Origin: Trichobilharzia regenti
Lineage: Eukaryota; Platyhelminthes; Trematoda; Strigeidida; Schistosomatidae
Reading direction: 5' to 3'
DNA length: 64,000 nucleotides
Assembly (NCBI GenBank): GCA_944472135.2
Contig: OX235264.1
Coordinates: 93,196,319 to 93,260,318 of the forward strand
Part shown: positions 53,435 to 62,564 of the stretch, piece by piece
How the letters are laid out: each line of letters opens with the position of its first letter
Position numbering within the stretch: position 1 is the stretch's first letter
Position numbers and translations under genes: made by a program
The notes under the pieces: generated by a model
Seen by the model: the letters and a program-made list of their open reading frames with translations, nothing else
Told to the model about the DNA's origin: nothing
Databases searched by the model: none

Positions 53435-53930
53435 CGTTTGTCCGACTGTCTGTCTATCTGTTTTCGACATAGAACTTTGCACCGATGTGCACCAGTTCAA
53501 GTCGCCACAATCCCTCCTTGTAACACACAAAGCAAGAGAAGAAAGTAAAAAGAAATGCATAATAGAGACAGTAAGCAGAGGTGTGAGACAAAGGAATAGC
53601 AATAACGAAGAACAATATAGTTTCATTTAAAATCATAAGTCACAAGGAGTGGATGCATCTGCGCCAGCCATTGAGACAACGATTTTGAGCCATGTCACCA
53701 ATTGTTTCCAACCATTGGTTTTTACCGTCCCGAGGACCCCAACCAGTCAGGAGGTCTACACCTTCCTACGTGGCTGGCTTAAACTAACTGTTGTAGATTT
53801 CATTGACTGATGAAGCCATGTTTTGGTTTGACCACCGCTAGCTCTTTTCCAGCTTAACTCTTTGTCAGCTAACGCTGCTCGCTTTTTGTACATCAAAAAC
53901 TCTACTTGACCAGCTGTTCAAACACTAAAA
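53435..53930 (-). mobile_element. RTE-B 3' end
   Basis: Inverted 3' UTR (TCTGTTTTCGACATAGAACTTTG) and coding end (GACCCCAACCAGTCAGGAGG, TCAGCTAACGCTGCTCG). Collinear with 24600-25010 and with 58930-59640 inverted. Confidence 0.8.
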
Positions 53931-53954
53931 CAAAAATACATTGAGAAATATAAG

Positions 53955-54175
53955 AAAATAATTCAATCACTAGTTGACGTCAGTTAGAGAACCACTGTAA
54001 GACCAGGGTGTACTACTGGACATCTGTTTCGTCCTAGTTTGGAACTCCTCATTAATGCGAGATGAGCTCATAGATCGTTCAGTCACTAGGACCCAATCCA
54101 ATGGCCAGCCCATGAATTTCAACTTCTGTCAATAGGCGATATGTATAGCGCAACCGCCAGTCAGTAATATAAGCA
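53955..54175 (-). mobile_element. HH-B element, partial
   Basis: Inverted: AATCACTAGTTGACGTCAGTTAG, TACTGGACATCTGTTTCGTCC, TAGTTTGGAACTCCTCATTA, then A box region GATCGTTCAGTCACTAGGAC and leader. B box deleted. Confidence 0.65.
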
Positions 54176-54995
54176 CTTGGCTGTACTCTTATCAGACTTG
54201 GCAGATCCTACTGGTTATGAATTTGTCACTGGAAATAGAGCAATAATATATCGGAGACACTACGACCCCAAGGTGCTTTATACACGACTTTCAAAATGTT
54301 ATTTTCACAATCATCGAATGACAAGTTCTGTTCTGTTGAAAACTGACGAACTTACAAAATCCCACTAGACATTAGCATACATCACTTATTTCGAAATGAC
54401 TACATCAAGGCTGATGAAAATCCCCACACTTTCAAAGATCGTGGTTAAGAATGCGTATAATATACATGCCATAGTAAAACAACTTTCAACCAAGTTCTTG
54501 ATATTTAATTCAGTTTCGATTTCCTGTTGACTAGTTGAACCGAATTGTTCTGCCTCATTTTGTACTATTTGGGAATATAGAAAATATCCCCATTTAGACA
54601 TTTAGAAAAGAGAAAGATTGAGCGAAGAAATATTTACTTTTCAATTAGATCCTCATCTCTGGCTCTACTCTAATATATATAGCATTTTAATTACAATACA
54701 CAACAACTTACCAATCAAGTAGCGATATGTTTGTTAACAATAATTAGTCAGTGTCGAAATGTCAATGGGGTGATAATTAACGAAGAAAAATTAATATATA
54801 TAATTAAAAGGTGGAAATGGTTACAACACGTGGATTACATAATGCATAATTTTGGAAAAATGAAGGGCAATTAAGGAATAAGCGTGTGCACAGGTTGATT
54901 ACGTAACAGATTGTTAAAGAAAACAAAATAATAAATAAATAAATTTGGGAATAGTCATCAACTAGCCGGATGTGACTGCGCTCCACAGTAAGTGA
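54176..54995 (-). mobile_element. Probable PLE 3' region
   Basis: 54600-54740 matches 48890-49010. A terminal motif (GATCTAATTGAAAAGTAAATA on the - strand) resembles that at 60650 (GATCTAAGTGAAAAA). 54177-54600 shows no recognisable coding sequence. Assignment of the left part is weak. Confidence 0.45.
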
Positions 54996-55793
54996 TTGAT
55001 GGTGTTCCCACTGGGTTTAACAATAACAATAACAATTTCGCTTTATTCCAGAAACAGTACTTGTGGTACAGTGTGGAATTTTCAGCACATATCTACAATA
55101 TTGCATCTAATTTCATCGTACATTTAAAAGGAGTATTATAAAAAAAATAAAATATATAAAAAAAACAAAAAACCAAAAAAAGAAACACAGAAATAACAAA
55201 AAAATGCAAATAAAAATACCAAGTAAAAAGGAAGATAAACACAAATAATGAAAAAATATTTCAGTATTGGTTAGTGGAAGCTACGATATGTGTATGCGTG
55301 GTGAACAGTAACAGCTATAATCATACAGGAAATTATGAGATGTTCTTAAAAATGTTTATAGCCAAGATGATCAGTTAATTTGATTGAACAACACTAAGCA
55401 ATCATAAGATAAACATTTCAGGTTGTGTTTTTTTTTATTGTCAGCACTAATGCGGTTGTTTGTAGTGGTAGTGTGAGGAATCATGCATAATACAAAATTT
55501 TTTAAGATGGTGATAGTGGCAATAACAAACAAGATTGTCAGTTAAATAGTGCCGAACAAAGAACAACCACAAAACTAATGTTACATGATGGTTAATGACG
55601 GGACAATTTTTAATAATCATAGTGATAATATAGTCGGACCCAGTAGATGTACAAAGAAGGAATAGAATAAAGAATAAAAATGTAAGCCAATGATAATAAT
55701 TTTAAGCAGCTAAGTATGTTTAAGAAGGTTGTTCACTATAGAGTACAAATAAGAGAGTGTAAGGGGGAAATAACAAGGGCCAAAATTATGTTA

Positions 55794-56996
55794 TTAACAA
55801 CAAAGCAAGTCATAGGTTTCACGCTTAACATTGTCTCTGTCACTTAGAACACGGGCCAAATATGGTATCGTTGAGTTCCTATACTTGGTTGTACGAGCAT
55901 ATATTATTTTGTACTGATTTCTGGTTCTACCTGATGAGATGCAAGGAGAGAGTTGGGAATAGAGGGGGTGTTGGGGGTCAGAGAGTATGGTTTTAGACCA
56001 TTTCTCACATGTATTCAGATGCTTATCCACTAATGTTGTGACGAGCTGACTGAGTTTTACACCGCTAGTCCTACTAACTACCTTCAACATCCTTCTCAGG
56101 ATGGTATAATCCTTTTTCAGTAACCCAGGAAAGACTAACGGGGAACAGTAAAGTAGAATAGGTAGGATACGAGAGTTGACAAATTGTGAAAGCAGAGGTT
56201 GAGGGACTCCAGTTAGTCTGAGTTTCTTAATGTAGTAGGTTAGACGAAACACTTTCTTGGAAATCATTTGGATATGAGATGACCAAGTAAGGTCGGAAGA
56301 TATAACTAATCCGAGGTATTTTGCATTAGACTTTGTTTCAATTATAGTCCCCTCAATTCTACAGACATCATGAGTGCTTACTAGTGTTTGTAGATCTCGT
56401 TTATGCCTAAAGGAGAAGTCGACAGTCTGGCATTTTGAGGGATTCAGCGTTAGGCCATTTAGTTTAGACCACTGACTGATGTCCGACAGGAAGCTATTTA
56501 ATTTGAAGCAGTCTGACTGAGACTTAACGGGAAGCGAAACAGTCAGGTCATCTGCATATTTGACGAAGTTGATTTCGTCTGAGAGAGGTAAGTCATGTAA
56601 GAAGAAGGAAAAGAGAAACGGCGAGAGAACAGCACCCTGAGGAACACCAGCTTCAGTAAGCAAAGGAGAGGAAGCTACACCATTATATACCGTGTACTGC
56701 ATCCTATTGGAGAAGTAAGAGTGCAGCCAGTTGATAGCCCAGGACTCAGTTTGTGTAAGGCTAAGCTTGTTTAACAAAAGGCCTCTAGGTACAGAGTCAA
56801 AAGCAGATGTGTAATCAAGGAAAGTACAACGGACATACTTGGCCCCTTTGTCTAAGGAGGATACAATGTTGTGATGAAACACAGCAGCAGCATCCAAAGT
56901 ACTTCTACCCTGTTTGTAAGCAAACTGCTTTGGATCGTTTGAGAAGCTTAGGGAGGGAATGAGTTTTTGTAACAGTAATTTCTCCATCAGTTTCAA
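55794..56996 (-). CDS. CR1-like reverse transcriptase ORF, catalytic part (400 codons)
   Basis: LLLQKLIPSLSFSNDPKQFA, then YKQGRSTLDAAAVFHHNIVS, then CTFLDYTSAFDSVPRGLLLN (motif A), then EAGVPQGAVLSPFLFSFFLH (motif B), then EINFVKYADDLTVSLPVKSQ (motif C), then LNGLTLNPSKCQTVDFSF, KYLGLVISSDLTWSSHI and LLYCSPLVFPGLLKKDYTIL. All RT motifs including the catalytic DD are intact. Its start at 56996 is where the frame is entered after the single-base shift, so it is not an independent gene. The clade call (CR1-like) is from motif style; SR1/Perere-type schistosome elements are the likely relatives. Confidence 0.9.
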   Translation of the reverse strand: MKLMEKLLLQKLIPSLSFSNDPKQFAYKQGRSTLDAAAVFHHNIVSSLDKGAKYVRCTFLDYTSAFDSVPRGLLLNKLSLTQTESWAINWLHSYFSNRMQYTVYNGVASSPLLTEAGVPQGAVLSPFLFSFFLHDLPLSDEINFVKYADDLTVSLPVKSQSDCFKLNSFLSDISQWSKLNGLTLNPSKCQTVDFSFRHKRDLQTLVSTHDVCRIEGTIIETKSNAKYLGLVISSDLTWSSHIQMISKKVFRLTYYIKKLRLTGVPQPLLSQFVNSRILPILLYCSPLVFPGLLKKDYTILRRMLKVVSRTSGVKLSQLVTTLVDKHLNTCEKWSKTILSDPQHPLYSQLSPCISSGRTRNQYKIIYARTTKYRNSTIPYLARVLSDRDNVKRETYDLLCC

Positions 56997-58603
56997 AAAG
57001 GAGAGGTAATGGCAATTGGTCTAAACTTAACACTATCTCCAGAACCAGACTTGGGTACAGGGATGATTTTAATATCTTTCCACAGAGAAGGTACATTATT
57101 ATTAGAAAAAGAAGTATTGAAAATGCTTGTAAGTGGGTTACTTAAAATATCAGCACATTTCTTTAAAACAATGGCAGGTATACCATCAGGGCCTAGACTC
57201 TGGGAAGGTTTAAGAGATTTCAAACATTTAAGAACATCAGAAGTATTGAAACGATGAAAGTCACTGGTCGTGTTATTAGTTAAATTGAAGGCAGAAAGGA
57301 CATTTGGAGGGCGGATGAAAGATCTATTGAGAGTATTTACATCAATAGAAGAGGCAAAATTATTATGCTTACCACAACCAGTAATTTCTCTAAAAAGCTT
57401 CCATATGTTTTCTGAGGTTTTACAAGATAGTATTGTTTGATTATAAATGTTGTTTAGTCTCTTGATTTCAGATTTAATTTGGGTGTTTATCTTCTTAAGA
57501 CCAGATTTATTCTTTGTCTTGTACAGCTTCTCTTTTTCTCTACGAAGTTTTTTGAGATGAGGGGAAGAAAAACGATCCATTCTTTTGAAAATTATCTGTT
57601 TTGGACAGCATATATCAAGACAGAATTTAAGATAGTCAGTCAAATTGGAAATAGTATCATCCAGTTTGTGTTCGTTGAAAAGTTCCCAGTTAGTGTCATT
57701 TAGCATACATCTTAGTTTGAGCATATTTTCTTGTGAGTAACACCTTTGCTGTGTTTTCTTGGACAGATTTGAGAAGATATTAAAGTGAGATCTGCTGTAT
57801 ATCTTAGGTAATATCCGAATAATACAATGATCTGAGTTCATGATAGGAGCACGTCGGCGTACTTCATATATTTCCTCATCATTAATGAACACTAGGTCAA
57901 GGGTTTTATCAAGTCGAGTAGGGAATTTAACAATATTGGCATGACCTAATGATACGAGGAAAGAACAATCACAGCAGTTAAAATCTCCTGTGACAACTGA
58001 TAAAGAGTTTTCAAGATGTGTAACGGCGAATTCAGTGAATTCATCAGCAAAATCAGATAGATCAGATGCAGAACAGCCAGGAGTAACATAAATGTTAGAG
58101 ATGAAGACGTATTTAAACTTGGATAAGTGTTTCGGGCGGCATTTGACCGTTATACAATCAATAAAGTCATTAGAGTAAGAAAAACATACATTATTTGAAG
58201 TTGACCATTGAGAATGAATGAAAGTTGCAACACCTCCACCTCTTTTCTTTCTGGAGCATAGTCGATCTTGTCTAAACAATGTAAAACCATTTAGGGAAAC
58301 CAGATTGTCATCATAGAGTTCATGGAGCCATGTTTCTTGTAATGCAACAATCGCCGTATTGTGATAAGTATCAGATGATAAGAGAGACTGGAGATGCATA
58401 ATTTTGTTGGGAAGTGAACGGCAGTTTGAAGTGACAATAACAGGAATGGTTGTACGATATAAAGGTGTCTGTTTAAGTGCACGCTGCCAGCCAGCGTGAT
58501 GTTTTCTCTTAGATTTATTAGATGCATTATTAGTTGCATGAAAGTCATATGGTTTAAAACGTTTAATGAATGAATTACTGTATTTTATGCGATTTGTGAT
58601 CAT
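56993..58603 (-). CDS. CR1-like endonuclease and RT N-terminal ORF (536 codons)
   Basis: APE-type endonuclease motifs in order: SNCRSLPNKIMHLQSLL (Asn), TAIVALQETWLHE (catalytic Glu), GGGVATFIH, NIYVTPGCSASDLSDF, VVTGDFNCCD (Asp/Asn) and NSDHCIIRI (catalytic Asp-His). Then the linker and RT start: SLKPSQSLGPDGIPAIVLKK, WKDIKIIPVPKSGSGDSVKF, RPIAITSPF. The frame stops within a T-run at about 56995, one base short of the frame of the next ORF. Nicks DNA for target-primed reverse transcription in a functional element. Confidence 0.9.
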   Translation of the reverse strand: MITNRIKYSNSFIKRFKPYDFHATNNASNKSKRKHHAGWQRALKQTPLYRTTIPVIVTSNCRSLPNKIMHLQSLLSSDTYHNTAIVALQETWLHELYDDNLVSLNGFTLFRQDRLCSRKKRGGGVATFIHSQWSTSNNVCFSYSNDFIDCITVKCRPKHLSKFKYVFISNIYVTPGCSASDLSDFADEFTEFAVTHLENSLSVVTGDFNCCDCSFLVSLGHANIVKFPTRLDKTLDLVFINDEEIYEVRRRAPIMNSDHCIIRILPKIYSRSHFNIFSNLSKKTQQRCYSQENMLKLRCMLNDTNWELFNEHKLDDTISNLTDYLKFCLDICCPKQIIFKRMDRFSSPHLKKLRREKEKLYKTKNKSGLKKINTQIKSEIKRLNNIYNQTILSCKTSENIWKLFREITGCGKHNNFASSIDVNTLNRSFIRPPNVLSAFNLTNNTTSDFHRFNTSDVLKCLKSLKPSQSLGPDGIPAIVLKKCADILSNPLTSIFNTSFSNNNVPSLWKDIKIIPVPKSGSGDSVKFRPIAITSPF

Positions 58604-58624
58604 ATTTTATTAAAATTAGGAATG

Positions 58625-58930
58625 AAAACATGACTTATTAGATGCAATATGTAGATGCAGGAAAAAGGTAGCCCAGATGTCAAACAGGCCGCCAAGGGTT
58701 TCGAACGAAGTACCCATCGAGTCAAAAGTCAAAGTATTATTCCTTAGACTACTTGGCATACGCATGACGAGTCCCGTATAGGACAAAATGCCTTGAATCC
58801 TGGATTAGGAAAGCACTTCTTTAAAAACTGAAAACATCTCTTTCTGATATTATATTTTAAAACAAGCAACAACTGTGAAAAAAAGAAACTGTATTTAATG
58901 AATTCATAAATTTCGGCAGAAGGACTCGTG
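58625..58930 (+). mobile_element. Third hammerhead-like element, degenerate
   Basis: 58745-58805 reads CATGACGAGTCCCGTATAGG then ACAAAATGCC and TTGAATCCTGG: hammerhead layout as HH-A, but the core C is A and GAAA is AAAA. 58880-58930 (GTATTTAATGAATTCATAAA, AAGGACTCGT) is shared with 63505-63545. Confidence 0.5.
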
Positions 58931-59640
58931 AGTGTACTGCTCAGCAGTCCGCTCCATCCTCCTTTATGGCCGTGAGAACTGGCCATTGAGAGTGGAAGAC
59001 ATGAAAAGACTAGCTGTCTTCGATCATAGGTCCCTACGCTCTTTCTGCCGTGTGAAGTGGTATAATAAGGTGAGCAACATTGAGGTCAGGCGTCGAGTTC
59101 TAGGCGAACAGGGGAAATCAATCGACGAGGCTGTGAAATTACATCGACTGAGATGGTTAGGACATGTGTTACGTACGCCTAACCTACCCATCTCCTTCCT
59201 CAACGAGCAATGTTGGCGGATATAGGGTCAGGCTGGAAAAGAGCTGGCGGAGGTCAAACAAAAACATGGAACCAGTCAAAGAAATCCACAAGAGTTACTT
59301 TAAGTCAACCATGTAGGAAGATGTAGACTTTCTGGTTGGGGTCCACGGGACGGTAAAAGCCAATGGTTGGAAACAATTGGTGACATGGCTCAAAATCGTT
59401 CTCAATGGCTGGCGCAGATGCATACACTCCTTGTGACTTATGATTTTAAATGAAACTATATTGTTCTTCGTTATTGCTATTCCTTTGTCTCACACGTCTG
59501 CTTACTGTCTCTATTATGCATTTCTTTTTACTTTCTTCTCTTGATTTGTGTGTTACAAGGAGGGAGTGTGGCGACTTGAACTGGTGCACATCGGTGCAAA
59601 GTTCTATGTCGAAAACAGATAGACAGACAGACAGGATGAA
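58930..59640 (+). mobile_element. RTE-B 3' portion
   Basis: A frame at 58932-59225 reads MYCSAVRSILLYGRENWPLR, then VEDMKRLAVFDHRSLRSFCR, then VKWYNKVSNIEVRRRVLGEQ, then LHRLRWLGHVLRTPN. It continues in other frames to the 3' UTR ending GTCGAAAACAGATAGACAGA at 59630. Another copy of the 24787-26595 C-terminus. Confidence 0.85.
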
Positions 59641-59789
59641 AACTGATTTTATCAGAAGGCTAACCTCTAATTTGCCAAACAATCACCAGTCGTTGAAATT
59701 TTGTCTTTTAACCAAAGTAAAGTGTGTAGCGGTAAATAATTCCGCAAAATTATTGACCACAGCAATCACTCACCATTGGATGCTGACCA
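59641..59789. other. No gene recognised
   Basis: Nothing recognisable. Confidence 0.3.
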
Positions 59790-60010
59790 CCACTGTTTAA
59801 GTCGACTTGTTTAGCTGAAGGCTTCCGGTCAAGCATCCCCGCCATTTTCGGTACCCTGTCGTGTCACGTGCACGATCACTAGCTAGCTAAGCGTTCGTCT
59901 GAAGGCTTGTTTTGGTCCCGAAATATATCCGAAGTTTGGACGATCAATTACTGGCTTTTGCTTTGTTTTCGGTACGCGAGAATAATTTAGAGGCTGTGTA
60001 AGATAATTCC
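59790..60010 (+). repeat. Dispersed repeat shared with 21280-21570
   Basis: Collinear with 21340-21560 in the same orientation. Likely an LTR-like or 5' segment of an unrecognised retroelement. Confidence 0.65.
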
Positions 60011-60255
60011 GCCAACCCTCTAAAAGTGTATACATCAGTCATCATGGAGATGAGAACACAAATGAATAAACACATTTAACATGTGTCATCCACATACGTC
60101 TAAATTACAAGATTTTAATATATCTGAGGTAATTTGAACACTCATCAGCAAGATTAATACACAACTATGATTTTTCGATAAGAACATATCCCAAGAAAAC
60201 TAACAGTCTACCAGATAAAACATTAGTAGTATTAAAACAAAACATATAAGCGAAC
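60011..60255. other. Unassigned, before the HH-A insertion
   Basis: 60085-60160 has PLE-terminus-like words (CACTCATCAGCAAGATT); otherwise AT-rich. Confidence 0.35.
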
Positions 60256-60266
60256 AATATTGATTT

Positions 60267-60415
60267 TTGAACTGCATTTTTTGATTTTCCCGTCGATTGA
60301 TTGAACCGAAGTGTTCGGTCTCGACGAAGCATCTGCACAAGAAGCCGACATGTCAACCTGAGACCGAACACTTCGGTTCAATCAATCGACGGGAAAATCA
60401 AAAAATGCAGTTCAA
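60267..60415. repeat. Perfect 56-bp inverted repeat with 37-nt loop
   Basis: The left arm ends AAGTGTTCGGTCTC and the right arm begins GAGACCGAACACTT; every base pairs through to the outer TT/AA. Absence of any mismatch implies a recent origin. Confidence 0.95.
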
Positions 60416-60552
60416 TAATTAATATATGACCCGTTGCACAAGAGGTGGCTCTCGTGACCCAAGTGGTCTAGTGGATAACGCTTTGGCGTTTGAAACTATG
60501 GGCACTGGGTTCGAGCCTCGGTGGGAACATCATCACTCACTGAGAAATGCAG

Positions 60553-60604
60553 GTACATCCAGATGACGAGTCCCAAATAGGACGAAATACGCATCCTGGA
60601 TTCC
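60553..60604 (+). ncRNA. HH-A hammerhead, core position altered
   Basis: GTACATCCAG (stem I), ATGACGA in place of CTGACGA, stem II GTCCCAAATAGGAC, GAAA box, short stem III ATACGCAT, cleavage-site C at 60595, CTGGATTCC closing stem I. Base 60563 is A where the conserved C belongs; that residue pairs with the core G in known hammerhead structures, so activity is probably lost. Confidence 0.85.
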
Positions 60605-60642
60605 ACTGCTAGCCACCATCCACCAATTGAATATTGATTTTT

Positions 60643-61093
60643 CACTTAGATCTTCTTCAGGCTTTACTCTAAGTTACATAGATTTATATATATAAAATTT
60701 TAACTAATAACGGTGATTTTGTGGATCAAATAATAATCATAATAATAATGTGGAAAATGTTTTGAACGACATTAATAACGATGATTATAGTGATAACAAA
60801 ATATTGATAATAAGGTTTATGCAGGTGGCGATAAGAATAACAAAGGTAGTCTATGTATATGTAGACAATTCAATAGACAAATAAATTAAGTCAAATCATA
60901 AAAGGTGAACTGGACAGATAATCAGAGTTTAAATAAGTATCATAAAAATACAAAGGAGATAGAAGATAAGAAAGGGTGGGAGGATTTTGAATAGAATTCA
61001 CCTAAGCTAAGCAAGGAAGAGACAAAAGTAAAACAAACTTCTTTTGTTCTCTCGAATTGAGATTCCCATAGCTTCGGCTATGTGTAAAAGACG
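60643..61093 (-). mobile_element. PLE 3' region
   Basis: The - strand includes the terminus GCCTGAAGAAGATCTAAGTG and the 3' region; 60740-60870 is repeated inverted at 330-470. It continues beyond the HH-A dimer at 61543. Confidence 0.7.
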
Positions 61094-61134
61094 GATTCGA
61101 ATTCCTATACAACTGGTGGGTGGTGGCTAGCAGT

Positions 61135-61186
61135 GGAATCCAGGATGCGTATTTCGTCCTATTTGGGACTCGTCAGCTGGATGTAC
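61135..61186 (-). ncRNA. HH-A hammerhead ribozyme, intact core (3' copy)
   Basis: On the - strand: stem I GTACATCCAG, CTGACGA (61170-61176), stem II GTCCCAAATAGGAC, GAAA (61155-61152), stem III ATACGCAT, cleavage after ATC between 61144 and 61143, then CTGGATTCC. Fits the known Schistosoma SM-alpha hammerhead fold. Confidence 0.9.
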
Positions 61187-61466
61187 GTACATTTCTCAGT
61201 GAGTGATGATGTTCCCACTGAGGCTCGGACCCAGTGCCCATAGTTTCAAACGCCAAAGCGTTATCCACTAGACCACTTGGGCCACGAGAGCCACCTCTTG
61301 TGCAACGGGTCATATATTAATTATTGAACTGCATTTTTTGATTTTCCCGTCGATTGATTGAACCGAAGTGCTCGGTCTCAGGTTGACATGTCGGCTTCTT
61401 AAGCAGATGCCTCGACGATGTCTGGGAATTTAATTAGTATACAATTGGTGGATGGTGGCTAGCAGT

Positions 61467-61518
61467 GGAATCCAGGATGCGCATTTCGTCCTATTTGGGA
61501 CTCGTCAGCTGGATGTAC
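61467..61518 (-). ncRNA. HH-A hammerhead ribozyme, intact core (5' copy)
   Basis: Same layout as the other copy; stem III is ATGCGCAT, a paired variant. Predicted cleavage between 61476 and 61475. Confidence 0.9.
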
Positions 61519-61542
61519 GTGCATTTCTCAGTGAGTGATGAT

Positions 61543-61720
61543 GATTCGAATTCCGTTCGAAAGACTCGATGGAATGCGATAGATAACTACTTTGAAGGTG
61601 GCACTATTTTTGTCCACTTGGTGACCGCTATCATCAATCAAATGAGCCAAAATAGAACTTCGTATAGATTTTATTTGACCTTTACCGAACCATGAAGGAA
61701 ATGGAAGGAAATATTGTAAA
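61543..61720 (-). mobile_element. PLE GIY-YIG C-terminal fragment
   Basis: Direct counterpart of 105-255 at the other window end, encoding the relic S-I-L-A-H-L-I-D region on the - strand. Continuous with 60643-61093 if the HH-A insert is removed. Confidence 0.7.
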
Positions 61721-61814
61721 TTTGAAATGGGAATGAAAGGAATATGCTGAAGGTAGAATTATAAATGTATGCTAACAAGGTGGACTTTAACTAAAATCTC
61801 CGTTATTGAACTGT

Positions 61815-62405
61815 GAACATAGTGAAGACGGAGGTGATGAAGACAACCAACCAACCAACCAACCAATCAATCAATCAATCAATAACTATTAATGGGATAA
61901 ATCCGAAAGAAGTTACTTCCTTCAGTTATCTAGGAAGCATCGTTTCAACCCCAGACAGTCGGAACGGATACAGATGTCAAAGCCAACCAGCCAGAATCGG
62001 ATAGGCCAGATACACACGCCTTCATCAACCTGAAATCAATTTGGAAATCTTCTGCACTGCACTCAGCATAAAGAACAAGATTTGTACTTTCATCATCAAT
62101 GTTAAGTCGGTCACTTCATTTGGTCAGGTTGTCACAAAAAGTATTTTCAACAGGTTACCGACTTCTATCAACAACTGAGTTCGCCTGCTCTTTATTATTT
62201 ACAGTCAAACGTCCAGAATAAAAATTAGCAACAAGAAACTCTGGCGATGAACAAACCAACCAAGAGGCAATCGCTCAATAAATATGTAGAAGAAAATGAA
62301 GATGGATAAGGTATGTGTGTTGAAGAGGCCATTGAATGACATTCCGCTCAAGGCACACCATCACTCGAGTGGAAATGGAATGGGAAACGACAGCTGGGTC
62401 GTCGG
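61815..62405 (+). mobile_element. RTE-A fragment, degenerate
   Basis: Words GTTATCTAGGAAGCATCGTT ([10 protein letters not shown]), GAACAAGATTTGTACTTTCA and CCATTGAATGACATTCC follow RTE-A order. An (AACC)n/(AATC)n tract expands within it at 61844-61884. Confidence 0.7.
61844..61884. repeat. (AACC)n then (AATC)n microsatellite
   Basis: Tetranucleotide tract of about 41 bp. At the same place other RTE-A copies have GCAACAGCAACA-like repeats (51490-51500), so the site is repeat-prone. Confidence 0.9.
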
Positions 62406-62560
62406 TGTGAATTCAAATTCGTAGTTTGTAGTTTCTGCAGTTCGAGAAGGTGAATCCTCATAATAGTTTCCCTTGGAAACCCAAAATTATTCAGATAACT
62501 ATACGTGTGCCATCTGCTTGATACCGTAAATGGTAACCTCTTACTTTTTGGAAAAATAAT
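62406..62560. other. Unassigned
   Basis: End of RTE-A-like sequence and AT-rich DNA. Confidence 0.3.
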
Positions 62561-62564
62561 AATA

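Larger units (their letters stand above)
55020..58620 (-). mobile_element. CR1-like non-LTR retrotransposon, nearly full coding region
   Basis: The - strand runs from 58620 (5') to 55020 (3'). ORF: endonuclease plus first RT part (56993-58603) and the remaining RT (55794-56996), joined by one frameshift. The 3' UTR (55793-55040) ends TGGAATAAAGCG followed by a short (ATTGTT) repeat. No ORF1 or 5' UTR is visible, so it is probably 5'-truncated just before the endonuclease start. It lies in the region upstream of the recognised dynein exons. Confidence 0.9.
60256..60642 (+). mobile_element. HH-A (SM-alpha type) insertion with 13-bp TSD and inverted 5' end
   Basis: Target duplication AATATTGATTTTT at 60256-60268 and 60630-60642. 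The insert 60269-60629 starts with an inverted copy of its own sequence (arms 60267-60322 and 60360-60415, perfectly complementary over 56 bp, 37-nt loop). Then the tRNA-like part: A box TGGTCTAGTGG (60464-60474) and B box GGTTCGAGCC (60508-60517). Then the hammerhead and the end GCTAGCCACCATCCACCAAT. A/B boxes imply pol III transcription. Confidence 0.88.
61094..61554 (-). mobile_element. HH-A (SM-alpha type) dimer-like insertion with 12-bp TSD
   Basis: Target duplication GATTCGAATTCC at 61094-61105 and 61543-61554; the related copy at 100-115 lacks the insert. The 437-bp insert (61106-61542) has direct terminal repeats of about 105 bp (61106-61211, 61438-61542), each with a hammerhead in - orientation. 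Between them lies one tRNA-like segment (B box at about 61225, A box at about 61270). The distance between the predicted cleavage points is 332 nt, one unit. Confidence 0.9.

Noticed and set aside
54177..54368. 63-codon + frame (YEFVTGNRAIIYRRHYD)
   Set aside because: Looks protein-like but has no splice support or recognised family, and it lies between HH-B and PLE debris.
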